64,000 nucleotides of DNA from Modicisalibacter muralis (GCF_900102945.1 NZ_FNGI01000004.1:186001-250000), one strand, 5' to 3'. Positions 15,213 to 27,081 are shown, counted from the stretch's first letter. Program-made: numbers and translations. Notes: generated by a model from the letters alone, not told the origin.

Positions 15213-15758
15213 TCAGACTCGGACGGAGAGCGCGTCGTGTAGGCGGGCCAATCGACCGCGTACCGAACCGTCGATGACGGTGTCGCCGGCACGCAGGATG
15301 ACGCCACCCAACAGGGCGCTGTCCACCTGAGTGGTAATGGAGATTTCGCGGTTCAGGCGCTTGGCCAGGGCACTCGCGAGCGTGTCTTCCTGCTTGGCGT
15401 CCAGCGGATAGGCGGAGACGATGGTCACGTCCATGCGCTTTTCCTGCTGGGCCTTGAGCAGCTCGAATTGCTCGGCGATGGCCGGCAGCGCCGCTAGGCG
15501 GTTTTTCTGACCAAGGGCATAAAGGAAGTTGCGGCCTTCTTCGCCCAATGCCTCACCGCAGACATCGATGAACAGGTCGGTTTTCGCGGCGCTGGACAAC
15601 CGGGGGTTGCCCAGCACATCGGCACGCATGGCCTCGTCATCGGCGACCTGCGCCGCCGACGCCAACATGCCGGACCAGGCCTCTAGCGCTCCCTGGGCGT
15701 GCGCGAACTCGAACGCCGCCTTGGCGTAGGGTCGGGCGACGGTAGACGTTTCAGCCAT
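15213..15758 (-). CDS. atpH: F1Fo ATP synthase delta subunit
   Basis: Peripheral-stalk subunit that ties F1 to the b dimer. An N-terminal helical domain ([13 protein letters not shown]) and the C-terminal family signature ([20 protein letters not shown]). 181 residues, as expected. Between atpF and atpA in canonical order. Confidence 0.96.
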   Translation of the reverse strand: MAETSTVARPYAKAAFEFAHAQGALEAWSGMLASAAQVADDEAMRADVLGNPRLSSAAKTDLFIDVCGEALGEEGRNFLYALGQKNRLAALPAIAEQFELLKAQQEKRMDVTIVSAYPLDAKQEDTLASALAKRLNREISITTQVDSALLGGVILRAGDTVIDGSVRGRLARLHDALSVRV

Positions 15759-15769
15759 GGGTCACCTCC

Positions 15770-16240
15770 TCAAAGCTCGGCCGCGAGTTTGTCGACGAGT
15801 TCGCGATGCTTGGCCTCGTCGATGGAGGATTCCAGGATCCGCTCCGCACCCTCGATGGCGAGTCGCGATACCTGGGCACGCAGCTCTTCCTTCGCGCGGT
15901 TGACTTCCTGCTCGATCTCGGTTCGGGCGTTGGCAATCATGCGTTCGCCTTCCTGGCGGGCATTGTCGCGCGCCTCCTCGATCATCTGGTTCGACCGCTT
16001 ATGGGCTTGCTCAAGGATTTCCGCTGCCTGTTCCTTGCTCTCGCGCAACGTCTCGTTGGCCTGCTCCTGGGCCACTTCGAGGTCGCGGTTGGCACGGCTG
16101 GCAGCGTCCAGGCCATCGGCGATCTTCTTCTGGCGTTCCTGCAGAGCCTGCATGACCGGAGGCCATACGTACTTCATACAAAACCAGACGAAGACCGCGA
16201 AGGCGATGGCCTGACCGATTAGGGTTAGGTTCAGATTCAC
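15770..16240 (-). CDS. atpF: F1Fo ATP synthase b subunit
   Basis: Fo peripheral stalk subunit: one N-terminal membrane helix ([20 protein letters not shown]) and a long charged coiled coil that dimerises and reaches F1. It starts with GTG at 16240, preceded by AGGTG. 156 residues. Between atpE and atpH. Confidence 0.96.
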   Translation of the reverse strand: MNLNLTLIGQAIAFAVFVWFCMKYVWPPVMQALQERQKKIADGLDAASRANRDLEVAQEQANETLRESKEQAAEILEQAHKRSNQMIEEARDNARQEGERMIANARTEIEQEVNRAKEELRAQVSRLAIEGAERILESSIDEAKHRELVDKLAAEL

Positions 16241-16306
16241 GCCAGCACCTCTCGCTTCACAGGTTTGGGGTTACATTCACGGTGGGTCATGACGACCGAC
16301 CGCGAG

Positions 16307-16558
<252 letters not shown>

Positions 16559-16614
16559 TTACTCCAGTTTCAGTCGAGTGGTTTAGCGGGTTAAGGGTTA
16601 ATGGATTACCAGGA

Positions 16615-17496
<882 letters not shown>

Positions 17497-17898
17497 TCAG
17501 GTGTGCGACGGTCCGCGCAGCAGCCAGGGCCCCAGCCACTGCGTGAACAACGTCGCCACGTAAGCGCCAAAGAAGAAAGCGGGGTTTGAAGGCGGCACTG
17601 TCACGAACACCAGGGTGAACAATGCCGCCGTCAAACCGAACTTGCCCGCTTCGGCACGATAGAAACTCTTGACGATGTCGCTGGCCAGCCGCGCTCCCTG
17701 ATAACGGAAGGCGCGCCAGGCGAAATAAGCATTGGGCAGCCAACACACCAGACCACCCAACAATGCCGATAGGGCAGCCCCCCTACCGCCGAGTACGCCG
17801 GCCAGTACCACTATCACGAGTACGCTGGTCGCCTGGGCCAATAACAGGCGCGAAAACCGAGGGCGCTTGAGCTGGGCCGGTAGTGAATTCTGGATCAT
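17497..17898 (-). CDS. atpI: ATP synthase accessory protein AtpI
   Basis: Small membrane protein (133 residues, about four hydrophobic segments) at the head of the atp operon. Family members help assemble the c-ring and are not part of the finished enzyme. Recognition rests on position, size and the ALLGGLVCWLPNAYFAWRAF region typical of the gammaproteobacterial form. The operon promoter must lie in the 290 bp between this gene and parB (17899-18188); I could not single out a clear promoter there. Confidence 0.88.
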   Translation of the reverse strand: MIQNSLPAQLKRPRFSRLLLAQATSVLVIVVLAGVLGGRGAALSALLGGLVCWLPNAYFAWRAFRYQGARLASDIVKSFYRAEAGKFGLTAALFTLVFVTVPPSNPAFFFGAYVATLFTQWLGPWLLRGPSHT

Positions 17899-18188
17899 GC
17901 CTCCCGGTCCTCAACAAGCGCGTCTGCATAAGGGCGCCCTTGCCAGAATATCCTGTCGTATTGCCGTTGGCGTTGTCCCATTCGACGTTACACCCAAACG
18001 AACCTCGGCGGATTATAGGGAAGCACCGCTGCGCGTTCAACCGGACCCGCACCGATTTAGCGCGAACTATTGTCATCTTACGACCAAAGCGCAACGATCT
18101 GCGTGCAACAAACATTAACGTGCTAAACAAAGAGATAGATATCAGCCGGCTAACCACGTGCGGGCTCACATCCTTGCTGGCGCGGGAA

Positions 18189-19106
18189 TCAGCGGATATG
18201 CGTGAGGATTCCGTCGAGCTCGTCGAGGCTGGAATAGCCGATGGTCACACGGCCCTTGCCGCTACGCCCGTGTACGATGCGCACCGGCGCGCCAAGCAGT
18301 TCGCCCAGCTGGCTTTCCAGACGCGCGACATCGGCCGAGGGTTTGGCCGGGGTCTTGTCGGCCGGCTTGCCGGCTTGCAGTTGCTTCACCAGCGCCTCGG
18401 TCTGGCGCACGGTGAGATCCTTGTTGACCACCTCGTGCGCAGCCTGGCGCTGGCGGGCACCGGACAACGCCAGCAGCGCCCGAGCATGTCCCATGTCGAG
18501 ATCGCCACGCTCGAGCAGCGTTTGCACCTCGGGGTCGAGCGATAGCAGGCGCAGCAGATTGGCGACCTGGGCACGCGACTTGCCCACCGCGTCGGCGACT
18601 TGCTGTTGGGTCAGTTCGAACTCGTCGAGCAGGCGCTTGAGGGCCATGGCTTCTTCGACCGGGTTGAGATTCTCGCGCTGGATATTCTCGATCAGCGCCA
18701 GGGCCAGCGCGGTCTGGTCGTCGACATCGCGCACCACCGCCGGGATGACGTCGAGTTCGGCCAGTTGCGCCGCGCGCCAGCGCCGCTCGCCGGCGATGAT
18801 CTCGTAGCGATCCTCGCCCACCGGACGCACCACGATGGGCTGCATGATGCCGTGGGTACGAATCGAGTCGGTCAGTTCCTCGAGCGCTTCGGGTTGGATA
18901 TCGCGGCGCGGCTGAAACTTGCCACGTGCCAACTGGCCGAGCGACAACCGCACGAGACGCTCGCTGGCCTGCCGGTCGACGCCCTCGTCTTCCGCAGACA
19001 GGGTGACGTCGACCTGGCCATCGACATCGAGCATTTCGCGGCGGCGAGCTCCGGCGCCGATCAGGGCATCCAGGCCGCGGCCCAGGGCACGTTTGTTACG
19101 GGTCAT
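18189..19106 (-). CDS. parB: Chromosome partitioning protein ParB
   Basis: CTP-dependent DNA clamp that loads at parS and spreads. The N-terminal ParA-interacting segment (RNKRALGRGLDALIG) is followed by the CTP-binding region with GERRWRAAQ, then a helix-turn-helix (LTQQQVADAVGKSRAQVANL) and the C-terminal dimer domain. The ATG at 19106 has GGGA upstream and gives the usual start; the frame can be extended to 19124. Directly downstream of parA. Its likely targets are the six parS palindromes at 45970-50006. Confidence 0.96.
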   Translation of the reverse strand: MTRNKRALGRGLDALIGAGARRREMLDVDGQVDVTLSAEDEGVDRQASERLVRLSLGQLARGKFQPRRDIQPEALEELTDSIRTHGIMQPIVVRPVGEDRYEIIAGERRWRAAQLAELDVIPAVVRDVDDQTALALALIENIQRENLNPVEEAMALKRLLDEFELTQQQVADAVGKSRAQVANLLRLLSLDPEVQTLLERGDLDMGHARALLALSGARQRQAAHEVVNKDLTVRQTEALVKQLQAGKPADKTPAKPSADVARLESQLGELLGAPVRIVHGRSGKGRVTIGYSSLDELDGILTHIR

Positions 19107-19133
19107 GGATATTCCCTCAGGCATTTCCCGGAA

Positions 19134-19901
19134 TCATAGCGACAAGCGACGGATCAGTTCCTTGGCCAGCACCCGGTGGGCCTGGCTACCTCGCGAGAAG
19201 CGTGCGTATTTGGTCACCGGCAAGCCGTGGCTGGGTGCCTCGGCGACCCGCACGTTACGCGGGATGGCGGTCTTGAGCAGGGTATCGCCGAAATAATCGC
19301 GCAGTTGCTTGCTGACATCGCGAGTCAGGCTGTTGCGATTGTCGAACATCGTGCGCACGATGCCGAAGACCTGCAGCGAGGGGTTCACGCTGGCCTGAAT
19401 CTGTTCGACGGTGTCGAGCAGCGCGGATAGCCCTTCGAGGGCATAAAACTCGCATTGCAGCGGAATCAGTACGCCATCGGCGGCGGTCAAGCCGTTGACG
19501 GTCAGCATGTTGAGCGACGGCGGGCAATCGATCAGCACTACGTCGTACTCGCTGGCGACGCCGCTGATGGCAGCATGCAGGCAACGTTCGCGACCGTCAC
19601 GGTCGAGCAGATCGACCTCGGCGGCAGTCAGGTCGGCGTTACCCGGCAGCAAGGCATAACCGGCGTCGGGGCAGTCGAGAATCACCTCGGCGGCGCGTTT
19701 CTCGCCGAGCAGCACCTCGAGCACGCTGCCGTCGAGCTCGTGCTTGTCGATGCCACTGCCCATGGTGGCGTGGCCCTGGGGGTCGAGGTCGACCAGCAGC
19801 ACGCGGCGGTCCAGCGCCGCCATGCAGGCCGCCAGATTGACCGCGGTGGTGGTCTTGCCGACGCCCCCCTTCTGGTTGGTCAAGGCGATGATCTTGGTCA
19901 C
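19134..19901 (-). CDS. parA: Chromosome partitioning ATPase ParA (Soj)
   Basis: Walker-type ATPase that moves ParB-parS complexes over the nucleoid. The deviant Walker A motif KGGVGKTT is near the N-terminus, followed by VLLVDLDPQGHATMGSG and VLIDCPPSLNMLT. The GTG at 19901 is selected because GGGAG sits at correct spacing and the protein then begins in the standard way (TKIIALTNQKGG); 255 residues. Between rsmG and parB, the usual order near gammaproteobacterial origins. Confidence 0.96.
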   Translation of the reverse strand: MTKIIALTNQKGGVGKTTTAVNLAACMAALDRRVLLVDLDPQGHATMGSGIDKHELDGSVLEVLLGEKRAAEVILDCPDAGYALLPGNADLTAAEVDLLDRDGRERCLHAAISGVASEYDVVLIDCPPSLNMLTVNGLTAADGVLIPLQCEFYALEGLSALLDTVEQIQASVNPSLQVFGIVRTMFDNRNSLTRDVSKQLRDYFGDTLLKTAIPRNVRVAEAPSHGLPVTKYARFSRGSQAHRVLAKELIRRLSL

Positions 19902-19939
19902 GAGCGACTCCCTTCTCGACAATGATCCCGGCGGTTGAT

Positions 19940-20569
19940 CTAACCCACGCGCTGTAGCCGCAGCAAGTGGCGGCTTGCCTCGTCGCCGGGCACCTCGAGT
20001 GCGCGGCGCTCCACTAACATCACCGTTGGCGGCAACCCGGCCAGTTCATCCTCGCAGGCTGGGCCCTTCATCGCCAGCCATTCACCGCCTTCGGCCAGCA
20101 AATGCTCGGTCAGCATAACGAAATCGCCCAAGCTGGCGAAGGCGCGCGATATCACCTGATCGAATGCCGGCGCGGCGAAGCGCTCCACGCGCTGCTGTAG
20201 CGGGGTGACGTTGGCCAGCCCCAGTTCGAGTATCGCCTGGCGTTGAAAACGCACTTTCTTGCCATTGCTGTCGAGCAACGACACCGCCAGCTCGGGCTTC
20301 ATGATAGCCAGCACCAGACCGGGAAAACCCGGGCCGGCGCCGACATCCAGCAATCGCGGCCCACGTATGGCGGATAGCACCGAGGCGCTGTCGAGCAGGT
20401 GCCTGGTCACCATCTCGTCGGGCGAACGTATCGCGGTGAGGTTATAGGCGCGATTCCACTTGTGCAACAACGTGAGCAACGCCAACAACCGTTCGCGCTG
20501 GCGTGCGTCGACATCGATGCCCAGCTCGGCGAGCCCACTGTCGAGGCGCCGCTCGTGGCTTGACGTCAT
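19940..20569 (-). CDS. rsmG: 16S rRNA (guanine527-N7)-methyltransferase
   Basis: Methylates G527 of 16S rRNA with S-adenosylmethionine. The SAM-binding motif [17 protein letters not shown] is near residue 75, and [13 protein letters not shown] is family-typical. 209 residues. Its ATG overlaps the mnmG stop by four bases (ATGA), so the two are translationally coupled. Confidence 0.96.
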   Translation of the reverse strand: MTSSHERRLDSGLAELGIDVDARQRERLLALLTLLHKWNRAYNLTAIRSPDEMVTRHLLDSASVLSAIRGPRLLDVGAGPGFPGLVLAIMKPELAVSLLDSNGKKVRFQRQAILELGLANVTPLQQRVERFAAPAFDQVISRAFASLGDFVMLTEHLLAEGGEWLAMKGPACEDELAGLPPTVMLVERRALEVPGDEASRHLLRLQRVG

Positions 20570-22461
20570 GCATTCACCGCGCGCTGGTCATCGAGCAGGC
20601 GACGCTTCTTGAGGTGAATCAACAGGATCGACACTGCCGCCGGCGTGACACCGGAAATCCGCCCGGCCTGGGCCAGCGTCTCGGGACGCGCGGCACTTAG
20701 CTTCTGGCGGATCTCGTTGGACAGCCCCTCGACCCGCTGATAATCGAGATCGGCCGGCAGTGGCGTGGCTTCGTGACGCTTGAGCTTGTCGATTTCACCC
20801 TGCTGACGCTCGATGTAGCCCTGATACTTGGCGCGAATCTGGACCTGTTCGGCCACCGCTTCGTCATCGACCGGCTCGCCCTTCAGGTCGGCCAGATCGG
20901 CGTAACCGAGCTCGGGGCGCCTGAGCAGTTCGAGCAGGTTGTATTCACGACTCAGCGGCTTGGGCAGCTTGGCCGCGAGTCGTTGGGCCTCGGCGGATTG
21001 CGGTTGTATCCAGGTATCGCTCAGCCGAGCGCTCTCGCGCTCGATCGCCTCGCGCTTGGTCTCGAAAGCGGCCCAGCGGGCGTCATCGACCAGCCCCAGA
21101 CGGCGCCCGCTCTGGGTCAGGCGCAAATCGGCGTTGTCCTCGCGCAGCAGCAGCCGGTACTCGGCACGCGAGGTGAACATGCGATACGGCTCCTGGGTAC
21201 CGAGGGTGATCAAATCGTCGACCAGCACGCCGAGGTAGGCCTCGTCGCGGCGCGGGCACCAGCTTTGTTCGCCGCGTGCGCGCCGCGCGGCATTGAGGCC
21301 GGCAAGCAAGCCCTGGGCGCCGGCTTCCTCGTAGCCGGTAGTGCCGTTGATCTGTCCGGCAAAGAACAGGTTGTGGATAAATTTGGTTTCCAACGAGTGC
21401 TTGAGATCGCGCGGATCGAAGAAATCGTACTCGATGGCATAACCCGGCCGGGTAATGTGCGCGTTCTCCAGGCCAGCGATCGAACGCACCACGCGTAGCT
21501 GGATATCGAACGGCAGCGAGGTCGAAATGCCGTTGGGATACAGCTCGAAGGTATCGAGGCCTTCCGGTTCGATGAATATCTGGTGGCTGGTCTTGTCGGC
21601 GAAACGGTGGACCTTGTCCTCGATCGATGGGCAATAGCGCGGCCCCACGCCTTCGATCACGCCGGAATACATCGGCGAACGATCGAGATTGGCGAGAATG
21701 ATCTCGTGAGTGCGCTCATTGGTATGCGCGATATGACAACTCACCTGACGCGGATGGTCGTTGCGCGAGCCGAGATAGGACATCACCGGCGTGGGGGAAT
21801 CGCCGGGCTGTTCCTCGAGGTTCGCAAAATCGATGCTCTTGGCATCGAGGCGCGGCGGCGTGCCGGTCTTCAGTCGATCGACCCGGAACGGCAATGCACG
21901 CAGGCGTTGCGCCAGGGCGTTGGCCGGTGGATCGCCGGCCCGCCCGCCGGCGTGATTATCGAGCCCGATATGCATCACGCCACCGAGGAAGGTGCCGGTA
22001 CACAGCACCACCGTTTCGCCATGAAAGCGGATACCGGTCTGGGTGATCGCGCCACGCACGGTGTCGCCATCGACGATCAGATCGTCGACGCCCTGTTGGA
22101 ACAGCGTCAGATTGGGCTGGCTTTCCAGCATGGCGCGAATGGCTGCCTTGTAGCGCACGCGATCGGCCTGGGCACGCGTCGCGCGTACCGCCGGGCCCTT
22201 GCGGGCATTGAGCACGCGAAACTGGATGCCGCCCTGGTCGGTGGCCAGCGCCATGGCGCCGCCCAGCGCATCGATCTCCTTGACCAGATGGCTCTTGCCG
22301 ATCCCGCCGATCGCGGGATTACAGGACATCTGGCCGAGGGTCTCGATGTTATGCGTCAGCAACAGCGTTTGGCAGCCCATGCGAGCGGCGGCCAGTGCGG
22401 CTTCCGTTCCCGCATGGCCCCCGCCTATGACGATAACGTCAAAGCGGTTGGGGTAATCCAC
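20566..22461 (-). CDS. mnmG: tRNA uridine-5-carboxymethylaminomethyl modification enzyme MnmG (GidA)
   Basis: FAD-dependent partner of MnmE in forming cmnm5U at the wobble position of tRNAs. The N-terminal dinucleotide fold [18 protein letters not shown], the [12 protein letters not shown] motif, and the C-terminal GidA helical domain ([19 protein letters not shown]) are present. It begins with GTG at 22461, with GAGGT upstream. 631 residues. First gene of mnmG-rsmG-parA-parB. Its partner mnmE is 16 kb away instead of adjacent as in Pseudomonas. Confidence 0.97.
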   Translation of the reverse strand: MDYPNRFDVIVIGGGHAGTEAALAAARMGCQTLLLTHNIETLGQMSCNPAIGGIGKSHLVKEIDALGGAMALATDQGGIQFRVLNARKGPAVRATRAQADRVRYKAAIRAMLESQPNLTLFQQGVDDLIVDGDTVRGAITQTGIRFHGETVVLCTGTFLGGVMHIGLDNHAGGRAGDPPANALAQRLRALPFRVDRLKTGTPPRLDAKSIDFANLEEQPGDSPTPVMSYLGSRNDHPRQVSCHIAHTNERTHEIILANLDRSPMYSGVIEGVGPRYCPSIEDKVHRFADKTSHQIFIEPEGLDTFELYPNGISTSLPFDIQLRVVRSIAGLENAHITRPGYAIEYDFFDPRDLKHSLETKFIHNLFFAGQINGTTGYEEAGAQGLLAGLNAARRARGEQSWCPRRDEAYLGVLVDDLITLGTQEPYRMFTSRAEYRLLLREDNADLRLTQSGRRLGLVDDARWAAFETKREAIERESARLSDTWIQPQSAEAQRLAAKLPKPLSREYNLLELLRRPELGYADLADLKGEPVDDEAVAEQVQIRAKYQGYIERQQGEIDKLKRHEATPLPADLDYQRVEGLSNEIRQKLSAARPETLAQAGRISGVTPAAVSILLIHLKKRRLLDDQRAVNA

Positions 22462-22555
22462 GATGTACCTCGACTTGCGCCCGTGGCGCGCGGTTATTTC
22501 GGTGAGCTGAAATCAAGCCGCCCAGTATAACGTCCCTGTGGGTAACCGTCAGGGG

Positions 22556-22564
22556 TTTTCCACA
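22556..22564 (+). promoter_or_regulatory. DnaA box (TTTTCCACA)
   Basis: Matches the relaxed DnaA-box consensus TTWTNCACA, within the AT-rich gap upstream of mnmG. Confidence 0.6.
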
Positions 22565-22925
22565 TGCGGGTTTCACCGTCCAAGGGAGTCGTCCCTTAGT
22601 TATTAAAATAAGTATAAAAAGAAAGAAGTTCTGTTGTGGTTGTAACTACTAGTGTGGACACTTTCAGTGGGTAAGCGGTTTATTTTTATATTTTTCATGG
22701 AGTTGAAATGTTGATAAAACATTGTAAAAGCGGTCGGGTTGCTGCGTACATCCGCTGGGCTTGCTGTGGACCGAATGACTCGTTGTGCACATGCCGAATC
22801 ATGCCAAGCTTATCCACCGCTGGCTACCGACTCTGTGAGCAGGTTAGTCAACAGCTCGCCCGATATTGCTGAAAAGTCCAGCCCCGGCGGGTTGGCGATG
22901 AGATATCGGTGTCTAGCGAGAAATT

Positions 22926-22934
22926 TTATCCACA
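22926..22934 (+). promoter_or_regulatory. Perfect DnaA box (TTATCCACA)
   Basis: Exact consensus, on the far side of the AT-rich core in the gap upstream of mnmG. Confidence 0.75.
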
Positions 22935-23006
22935 GACCCAAAAGACCCACGTGAAGGGTCATTCCGCGCTCATGCAAAGCCGTGCGGCGAAGAATCGGCG
23001 CCTAAC

Positions 23007-23044
23007 AACGCAAGAATCCGCCTCGATGGGCGGATCCTTGCGTT
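23007..23044. terminator. Inverted repeat after the ABC-transporter operon
   Basis: A 16-base stem with one mismatch (AACGCAAGAATCCGCC / GGCGGATCCTTGCGTT) and a six-base loop, 28 bp past the stop of the transporter ATPase gene on the minus strand. There is no strong T-tract, so it may work as an RNA-stabilising or Rho-linked 3' end. Confidence 0.6.
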
Positions 23045-23072
23045 GCGATAGACGGAGAACTCGTAGCGGAAT

Positions 23073-23861
23073 CTAGTGCTTGAGCACGCGTGACAGGAAG
23101 GATTGCGTGCGCTCGTTTTGCGGGTTGTCGAGAACCTCATGGGGTGGGCCCTGCTCGACGATCTGGCCGCCATGGATGTAGATCACCCGGTCGGCGACCT
23201 CGCGAGCGAAGCCCATTTCGTGAGTGACGATCATCATCGTCATGCCGTCATTGGCGAGCGTGCGCATGGCATCCAGCACCTCGCCGATCATCTCGGGATC
23301 CAGCGCCGAGGTCGGCTCGTCGAATAGCATCAGCCGCGGCTCCATGGCCAGAGCGCGTGCCAGCGCCACGCGTTGCTGCTGACCGCCCGAGAGCTGGCCG
23401 GGATGCTTGGCCGCCTGATCCTGTATGCCGACCCGCTCAAGCAGCTTGTGGGCCGTTTGCAGCGCCTTGTCGCGTGGCCAGCCGCGTACCTTGATGGGTG
23501 CCAGGGTGACGTTGTCGAGCACCGATAAGTGGGGAAACAGGTTGAACTGCTGAAACACCATGCCGACTTCGGTGCGAATGGTCTGCAGCGATTTGCCGCT
23601 CTTGCCGTAGGGCAATAGCTCGTTGCCGTCGACTTCGATATTACCGCTCTGGAACTCCTCGAGGCCGTTGACGCAGCGAATCAGCGTCGATTTGCCCGAG
23701 CCGCTGGCGCCGACGATCACGACGACCTCGCCGGGCACCACTTCGAGATCGATATCCTGCAGCACATGCAGATTGCCGAAGTGCTTATTGACCTTCGCCA
23801 AGCGTACGATGGGTGGCTGCTGAGCGGTTTCTTGCGCGGCTTCGCGCGTTTCGTCGTTCAT
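23073..23861 (-). CDS. Polar amino-acid ABC transporter ATP-binding protein (GlnQ-like)
   Basis: Cytosolic ATPase energising amino-acid uptake. Walker [10 protein letters not shown], signature [16 protein letters not shown], Walker [16 protein letters not shown] and the switch histidine in IVTHEMG are all intact; the pattern is that of the GlnQ/HisP/ArtP subfamily. 262 residues with a short N-terminal extension. Third gene of the operon binding protein - permease - ATPase, 12 bp after the permease. Confidence 0.92.
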   Translation of the reverse strand: MNDETREAAQETAQQPPIVRLAKVNKHFGNLHVLQDIDLEVVPGEVVVIVGASGSGKSTLIRCVNGLEEFQSGNIEVDGNELLPYGKSGKSLQTIRTEVGMVFQQFNLFPHLSVLDNVTLAPIKVRGWPRDKALQTAHKLLERVGIQDQAAKHPGQLSGGQQQRVALARALAMEPRLMLFDEPTSALDPEMIGEVLDAMRTLANDGMTMMIVTHEMGFAREVADRVIYIHGGQIVEQGPPHEVLDNPQNERTQSFLSRVLKH

Positions 23862-23873
23862 TGCTTGGATCCT

Positions 23874-24545
23874 TTACTGACCGACCAAACCCCTGCTTTC
23901 GAGCAGGCGCAGGGCGTAGGAGAGACTCAGCGTAATCACCAGGTACAGCATTGCCACCATGAAATAGACCTCCAGTGCGGTGAAGGTGGTGGCGATATAG
24001 ATCTGACCCTGGCGGACCAGTTCGCCGACCCCGATCACCGAGAACAGCGAGGTATCCTTGATGCTGACGATGCCCTGGTTGCCGAGCGCCGGAATCATGC
24101 GGCGCAGTGCCTGAGGCCAGATGATGTAGCGAAAGGCCTGGGGGCGCGACAGGCCAAGCGAGAGCCCGGCTTCGCGCTGACCCTTTTCGATCGACTGTAC
24201 CCCACCACGCACGATCTCGGAGATATACGCGCCGGCATTGAGCGCGATGGCGGCGATCCCCGCGGTTAGCGCGTTGATCGGGCCGCCGAGAATCTGTGGC
24301 AGGCCATAGAAGATGAACAGCACCTGCACCAGCACCGGCGTGCCGCGGAAGATTTCGATATAGGCGATGGCCGGCCAGCGCAGCAGGCGTACCGGGTTGA
24401 TGCGTAGCAGGCCGAAGACGATGCCGATCACGAAGCCGATGGCCAGGCCACCGAAGGAGATAAGCAGGGTCCAGGGGATCCCTTCGAGCAGGAAGGGAAT
24501 GGAGTCGATGGCGGCCTGCCAGTCGAACTGGAAAGTGACGTCCAC
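23874..24545 (-). CDS. Polar amino-acid ABC transporter permease
   Basis: Inner-membrane permease of the HisMQ/GlnP family, about five membrane segments, with the ATPase-coupling EAA loop at EAGLSLGLSRPQAFRYIIWPQALR. Only one permease gene is present, so the channel is probably a homodimer. The GTG at 24545 has GGAG eight bases upstream; the frame can be extended to a GTG at 24569 without a ribosome site. A strong hairpin terminator separates it from the binding-protein gene. Confidence 0.88.
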   Translation of the reverse strand: MDVTFQFDWQAAIDSIPFLLEGIPWTLLISFGGLAIGFVIGIVFGLLRINPVRLLRWPAIAYIEIFRGTPVLVQVLFIFYGLPQILGGPINALTAGIAAIALNAGAYISEIVRGGVQSIEKGQREAGLSLGLSRPQAFRYIIWPQALRRMIPALGNQGIVSIKDTSLFSVIGVGELVRQGQIYIATTFTALEVYFMVAMLYLVITLSLSYALRLLESRGLVGQ

Positions 24546-24605
24546 GTCGGATTCTCCAGGCAGGAGCACCCAAGGATGCAGCCTGCGTTGGGTAAAAACG
24601 AAAAA

Positions 24606-24632
24606 GGGCCGGGCGCTTTGGCCACCCGGCCC
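24606..24632 (-). terminator. Intrinsic terminator between binding protein and permease genes
   Basis: A perfect GGGCCGGG / CCCGGCCC stem followed on the minus strand by TTTTTCGTTTTT. It lies just past the stop of the solute-binding protein gene and within the operon, which suggests partial termination that keeps the binding protein more abundant than the membrane components. Confidence 0.88.
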
Positions 24633-24651
24633 CGTTCATAACGGTTATGGC

Positions 24652-25440
24652 TTATTCAGCGGAAGCGTCTTCGCTGGGCGCCTCGCCAAACCACTTGGTG
24701 TAAATTTCGTCGTAGGTGCCGTCTTCCTTCATCGAAGCCAATGCCTTGTTGGTTGGCTCGAGCCACTCGCTGCCGGAGGTGAAGACGATACCGTACTGCT
24801 GGCCCTCGTAGAGCGGACCGACCACCTTGGCACGGCCTTCGCCCTTGGTCTTGGCGAAATAGCCGACGTTGGGCGCATCGTAGAAGACCGCGTCGACGCT
24901 ACCGCCCATCAATGCCAGGTACATGTCGGCGCTGCCCGGGTACGGCTTGATCTCGGAACTGTCGCCGAGATGCTTTTGCAGGTAATCGTAGCTGGTCGAG
25001 CCGATCTTGGTGCCGATGCTCATACCTTCCAGGTCGCTCAACTCGTCGACGCTATCGTTGCTGGCGGGCACCAGGATGCGCAAGCCGGAATCGTAATAGG
25101 GATCGCTGAAATCGACGACCTTGTCGCGCTCTTCGGTGATGGTGATCCCGGCGATGGCGATTTCGGCATTGCCGGTCTGGACGGCGGGGATGATACCGTT
25201 GAAGTCCATGGTGCGCAGATTCATCTCGAACCCGGCGCGATCGGCGACCTCACGGATGATATCCATATCGAAACCGACCATCTTGCCGGTTTCCTTGTCG
25301 AGCATCTCGAAGGGCACGAAACTGGGGTCGGTAACCACGCTAACGGTGTTCTCGTCCTGGGCGAGTGCCGAGGCCGAAACGCCCAGGCCGAGAGCCATGG
25401 CGCCTATCAGTGTAGCCTGCTTAAGAAGATTGCTTTTCAT
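24652..25440 (-). CDS. Amino-acid ABC transporter substrate-binding protein
   Basis: Periplasmic family 3 binding protein. A Sec signal peptide (residues 1-24, ending SASALAQ) precedes the mature domain with [21 protein letters not shown], the family pattern, and an acidic C-terminus. The ATG at 25440 begins a normal signal sequence; a TTG 12 bases upstream is less likely. 262 residues. First gene of the operon. The exact amino acid bound cannot be told; glutamine- or arginine-type ligands are usual for this subfamily. Confidence 0.9.
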   Translation of the reverse strand: MKSNLLKQATLIGAMALGLGVSASALAQDENTVSVVTDPSFVPFEMLDKETGKMVGFDMDIIREVADRAGFEMNLRTMDFNGIIPAVQTGNAEIAIAGITITEERDKVVDFSDPYYDSGLRILVPASNDSVDELSDLEGMSIGTKIGSTSYDYLQKHLGDSSEIKPYPGSADMYLALMGGSVDAVFYDAPNVGYFAKTKGEGRAKVVGPLYEGQQYGIVFTSGSEWLEPTNKALASMKEDGTYDEIYTKWFGEAPSEDASAE

Positions 25441-25567
25441 GGGGTTCCCCAATTAGAAATGTTATTCATGGAACGCGTCTTTTACCTTGGCGAGTTCGCG
25501 GGAAACCGTCAAGCGGCAGGCGGGAGATGCCGCTTGTGAGTGGCTAATACGAAATGCTGATGCGGGT

Positions 25568-25921
25568 TTACACCATGAACGAGGAGCCGCAGCCGCAGGT
25601 GGAGGTGGCATTGGGGTTCTTGATCACGAAACGTGCGCCGGCCAGGCCCTCCTCGAAGTCCACGGTGGAGCCGACCAGGTACTGGTAGGACAACGGGTCG
25701 ACGACCATGCCGACATCGTCGATTTCGATGACGGTATCGTCGTCCGCGGTCTGCTCGGCGAAGTCGAAGCCGTACTGAAAGCCTGAACAGCCGCCACCGG
25801 TGACGAACACCCGCAGCTTGAGCGCCGGGTTATTCTCCTCGGCGGCCAGCGCGCGCAGGCGTCGTGCGGCGGAATCGGTAAGCAATAGCGGCGTGGGGGC
25901 AAAGGATGCGGCACCGCTCAT
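25568..25921 (-). CDS. erpA: Iron-sulfur cluster insertion protein ErpA
   Basis: A-type iron-sulfur carrier that delivers clusters to apoproteins including IspG. The three cluster cysteines are visible in [10 protein letters not shown] and the C-terminal CGCGSSF. 117 residues, full length. It stands alone between argC and the transporter operon, as commonly seen for erpA away from the isc locus. Confidence 0.94.
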   Translation of the reverse strand: MSGAASFAPTPLLLTDSAARRLRALAAEENNPALKLRVFVTGGGCSGFQYGFDFAEQTADDDTVIEIDDVGMVVDPLSYQYLVGSTVDFEEGLAGARFVIKNPNATSTCGCGSSFMV

Positions 25922-26046
25922 AGGGGGCCTCCCGTGTTGATAATGAGGTAATGCGATAAGGCATTATCCGCAATCCCGAGCAAAAGGGTCAACTTTTACT
26001 CGGTAACGTCTTGATCCTGATACACCGGGTCGCCTTCCCTGCCAAC

Positions 26047-27081
26047 TCAGGGCAATAGCGCCGGGGCCTGCATGCCGGTCATTTCAGGGAAGCCGAACAT
26101 CAGGTTGAGGTTCTGCAAGGCCTGGCCGGAGGCGCCCTTGACCAGGTTGTCGATCACCGACAGCACCACCACGGTGTCGCCGTCAGCGGGGCGGTGCACC
26201 GCCAGGCGGCAGAGATTGGAGCCCTTGACGCTGCGGGTCTCGGGATGGCTGCCTGGCGGCATGACGTCCACCGCCGGCTCATCGGCGTAGCGTTCCTCGA
26301 AAAGCGCCTGCAAATCGTCGGCGTTGCCGGTCAAGCGGCCATATAGCGTGGCATGAATGCCACGAATCATCGGCGTGAGGTGGGGCACGAAGGTGAGTCC
26401 CACCGGGGCGCCGGCGGCATGCACCAGGCCCTGGCGAATTTCCGGCAGGTGGCGATGGCCGCTGGTGGCGTAGGCCTTCATCGATTCACCGGCCTCGGCC
26501 AGTAGCGAGCCGACCTTGGCACCGCGCCCGGCGCCGGTAACCCCGGTTTTGCAGTCGGCGATGATGCGATCGATATCGATCAGCCCTTGCTCGAGCAGCG
26601 GCAACAGGCCGAGCTGCACGGCAGTCGGGTAGCAACCCGGTACGGCAATCAGTCGGGCGCCGCGAATACGCTGGCGATTGACTTCGGGCAGCCCGTAGAC
26701 GGCCTGGTCGAGCAGTTGCGGTGCGCCATGCGGTTGGCCGTACCAACGCGACCATTCATCGGCATCGGCGATGCGAAAATCGGCGGACAGATCGATCACC
26801 CGGGTACCGCGCTCGAGCAACTCGCCGGCCAGCGCGTGGGCGACGCCATGCGGCGTGGCGAAGAACACCGCATCGCACTCACCGAGGCGCGCGGGATCGG
26901 GTTCGCTGAAGGTCAGTCGGTCATAGTGGCCACGCAGGTTGGGATAGAGATTGCATACGCTCAGCCCGGCCTCCGAGCGCGAGGTGATGACATCCACATC
27001 GACCTCGGGATGCTGTGCCAGCAGGCGCAGGAGTTCGACCCCGGTGTATCCAGTGCCACCAACGATACCGACCTTGATCAC
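26047..27081 (-). CDS. argC: N-acetyl-gamma-glutamyl-phosphate reductase
   Basis: NADPH-dependent third step of arginine synthesis. The nucleotide fold [19 protein letters not shown] is at the N-terminus, the catalytic cysteine in [17 protein letters not shown] and the histidine in SGHRHLPEI. The GTG at 27081 is preceded by AAGGAG at ideal spacing and gives the canonical 344 residues; the frame upstream to 27168 is not used. Divergent from the ClC gene. Confidence 0.96.
   Translation of the reverse strand: MIKVGIVGGTGYTGVELLRLLAQHPEVDVDVITSRSEAGLSVCNLYPNLRGHYDRLTFSEPDPARLGECDAVFFATPHGVAHALAGELLERGTRVIDLSADFRIADADEWSRWYGQPHGAPQLLDQAVYGLPEVNRQRIRGARLIAVPGCYPTAVQLGLLPLLEQGLIDIDRIIADCKTGVTGAGRGAKVGSLLAEAGESMKAYATSGHRHLPEIRQGLVHAAGAPVGLTFVPHLTPMIRGIHATLYGRLTGNADDLQALFEERYADEPAVDVMPPGSHPETRSVKGSNLCRLAVHRPADGDTVVVLSVIDNLVKGASGQALQNLNLMFGFPEMTGMQAPALLP

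Larger units (their letters stand above)
22462..23072. other. AT-rich gap upstream of mnmG; candidate replication origin
   Basis: 611 bp without a convincing gene. An AT-rich core (about 22595-22735) is flanked by DnaA-box-like nonamers: TGTGGGTAA at 22537 (one mismatch), TTTTCCACA at 22556, TTGTGCACA at 22783 (one mismatch), TTATCCACC at 22810 (one mismatch) and a perfect TTATCCACA at 22926. In E. coli and many gammaproteobacteria oriC lies just upstream of mnmG. The alternative is the gap before dnaA. GATC sites are not enriched. Confidence 0.5.

Noticed and set aside
13580-15277. 565-codon plus-strand frame opposite atpA
   Set aside because: Antisense shadow of atpA, without independent support.
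22739-22954. 71-codon frame in the mnmG-upstream gap
   Set aside because: No ribosome site, contains several DnaA-box-like sites and has no family features; treated as non-coding.
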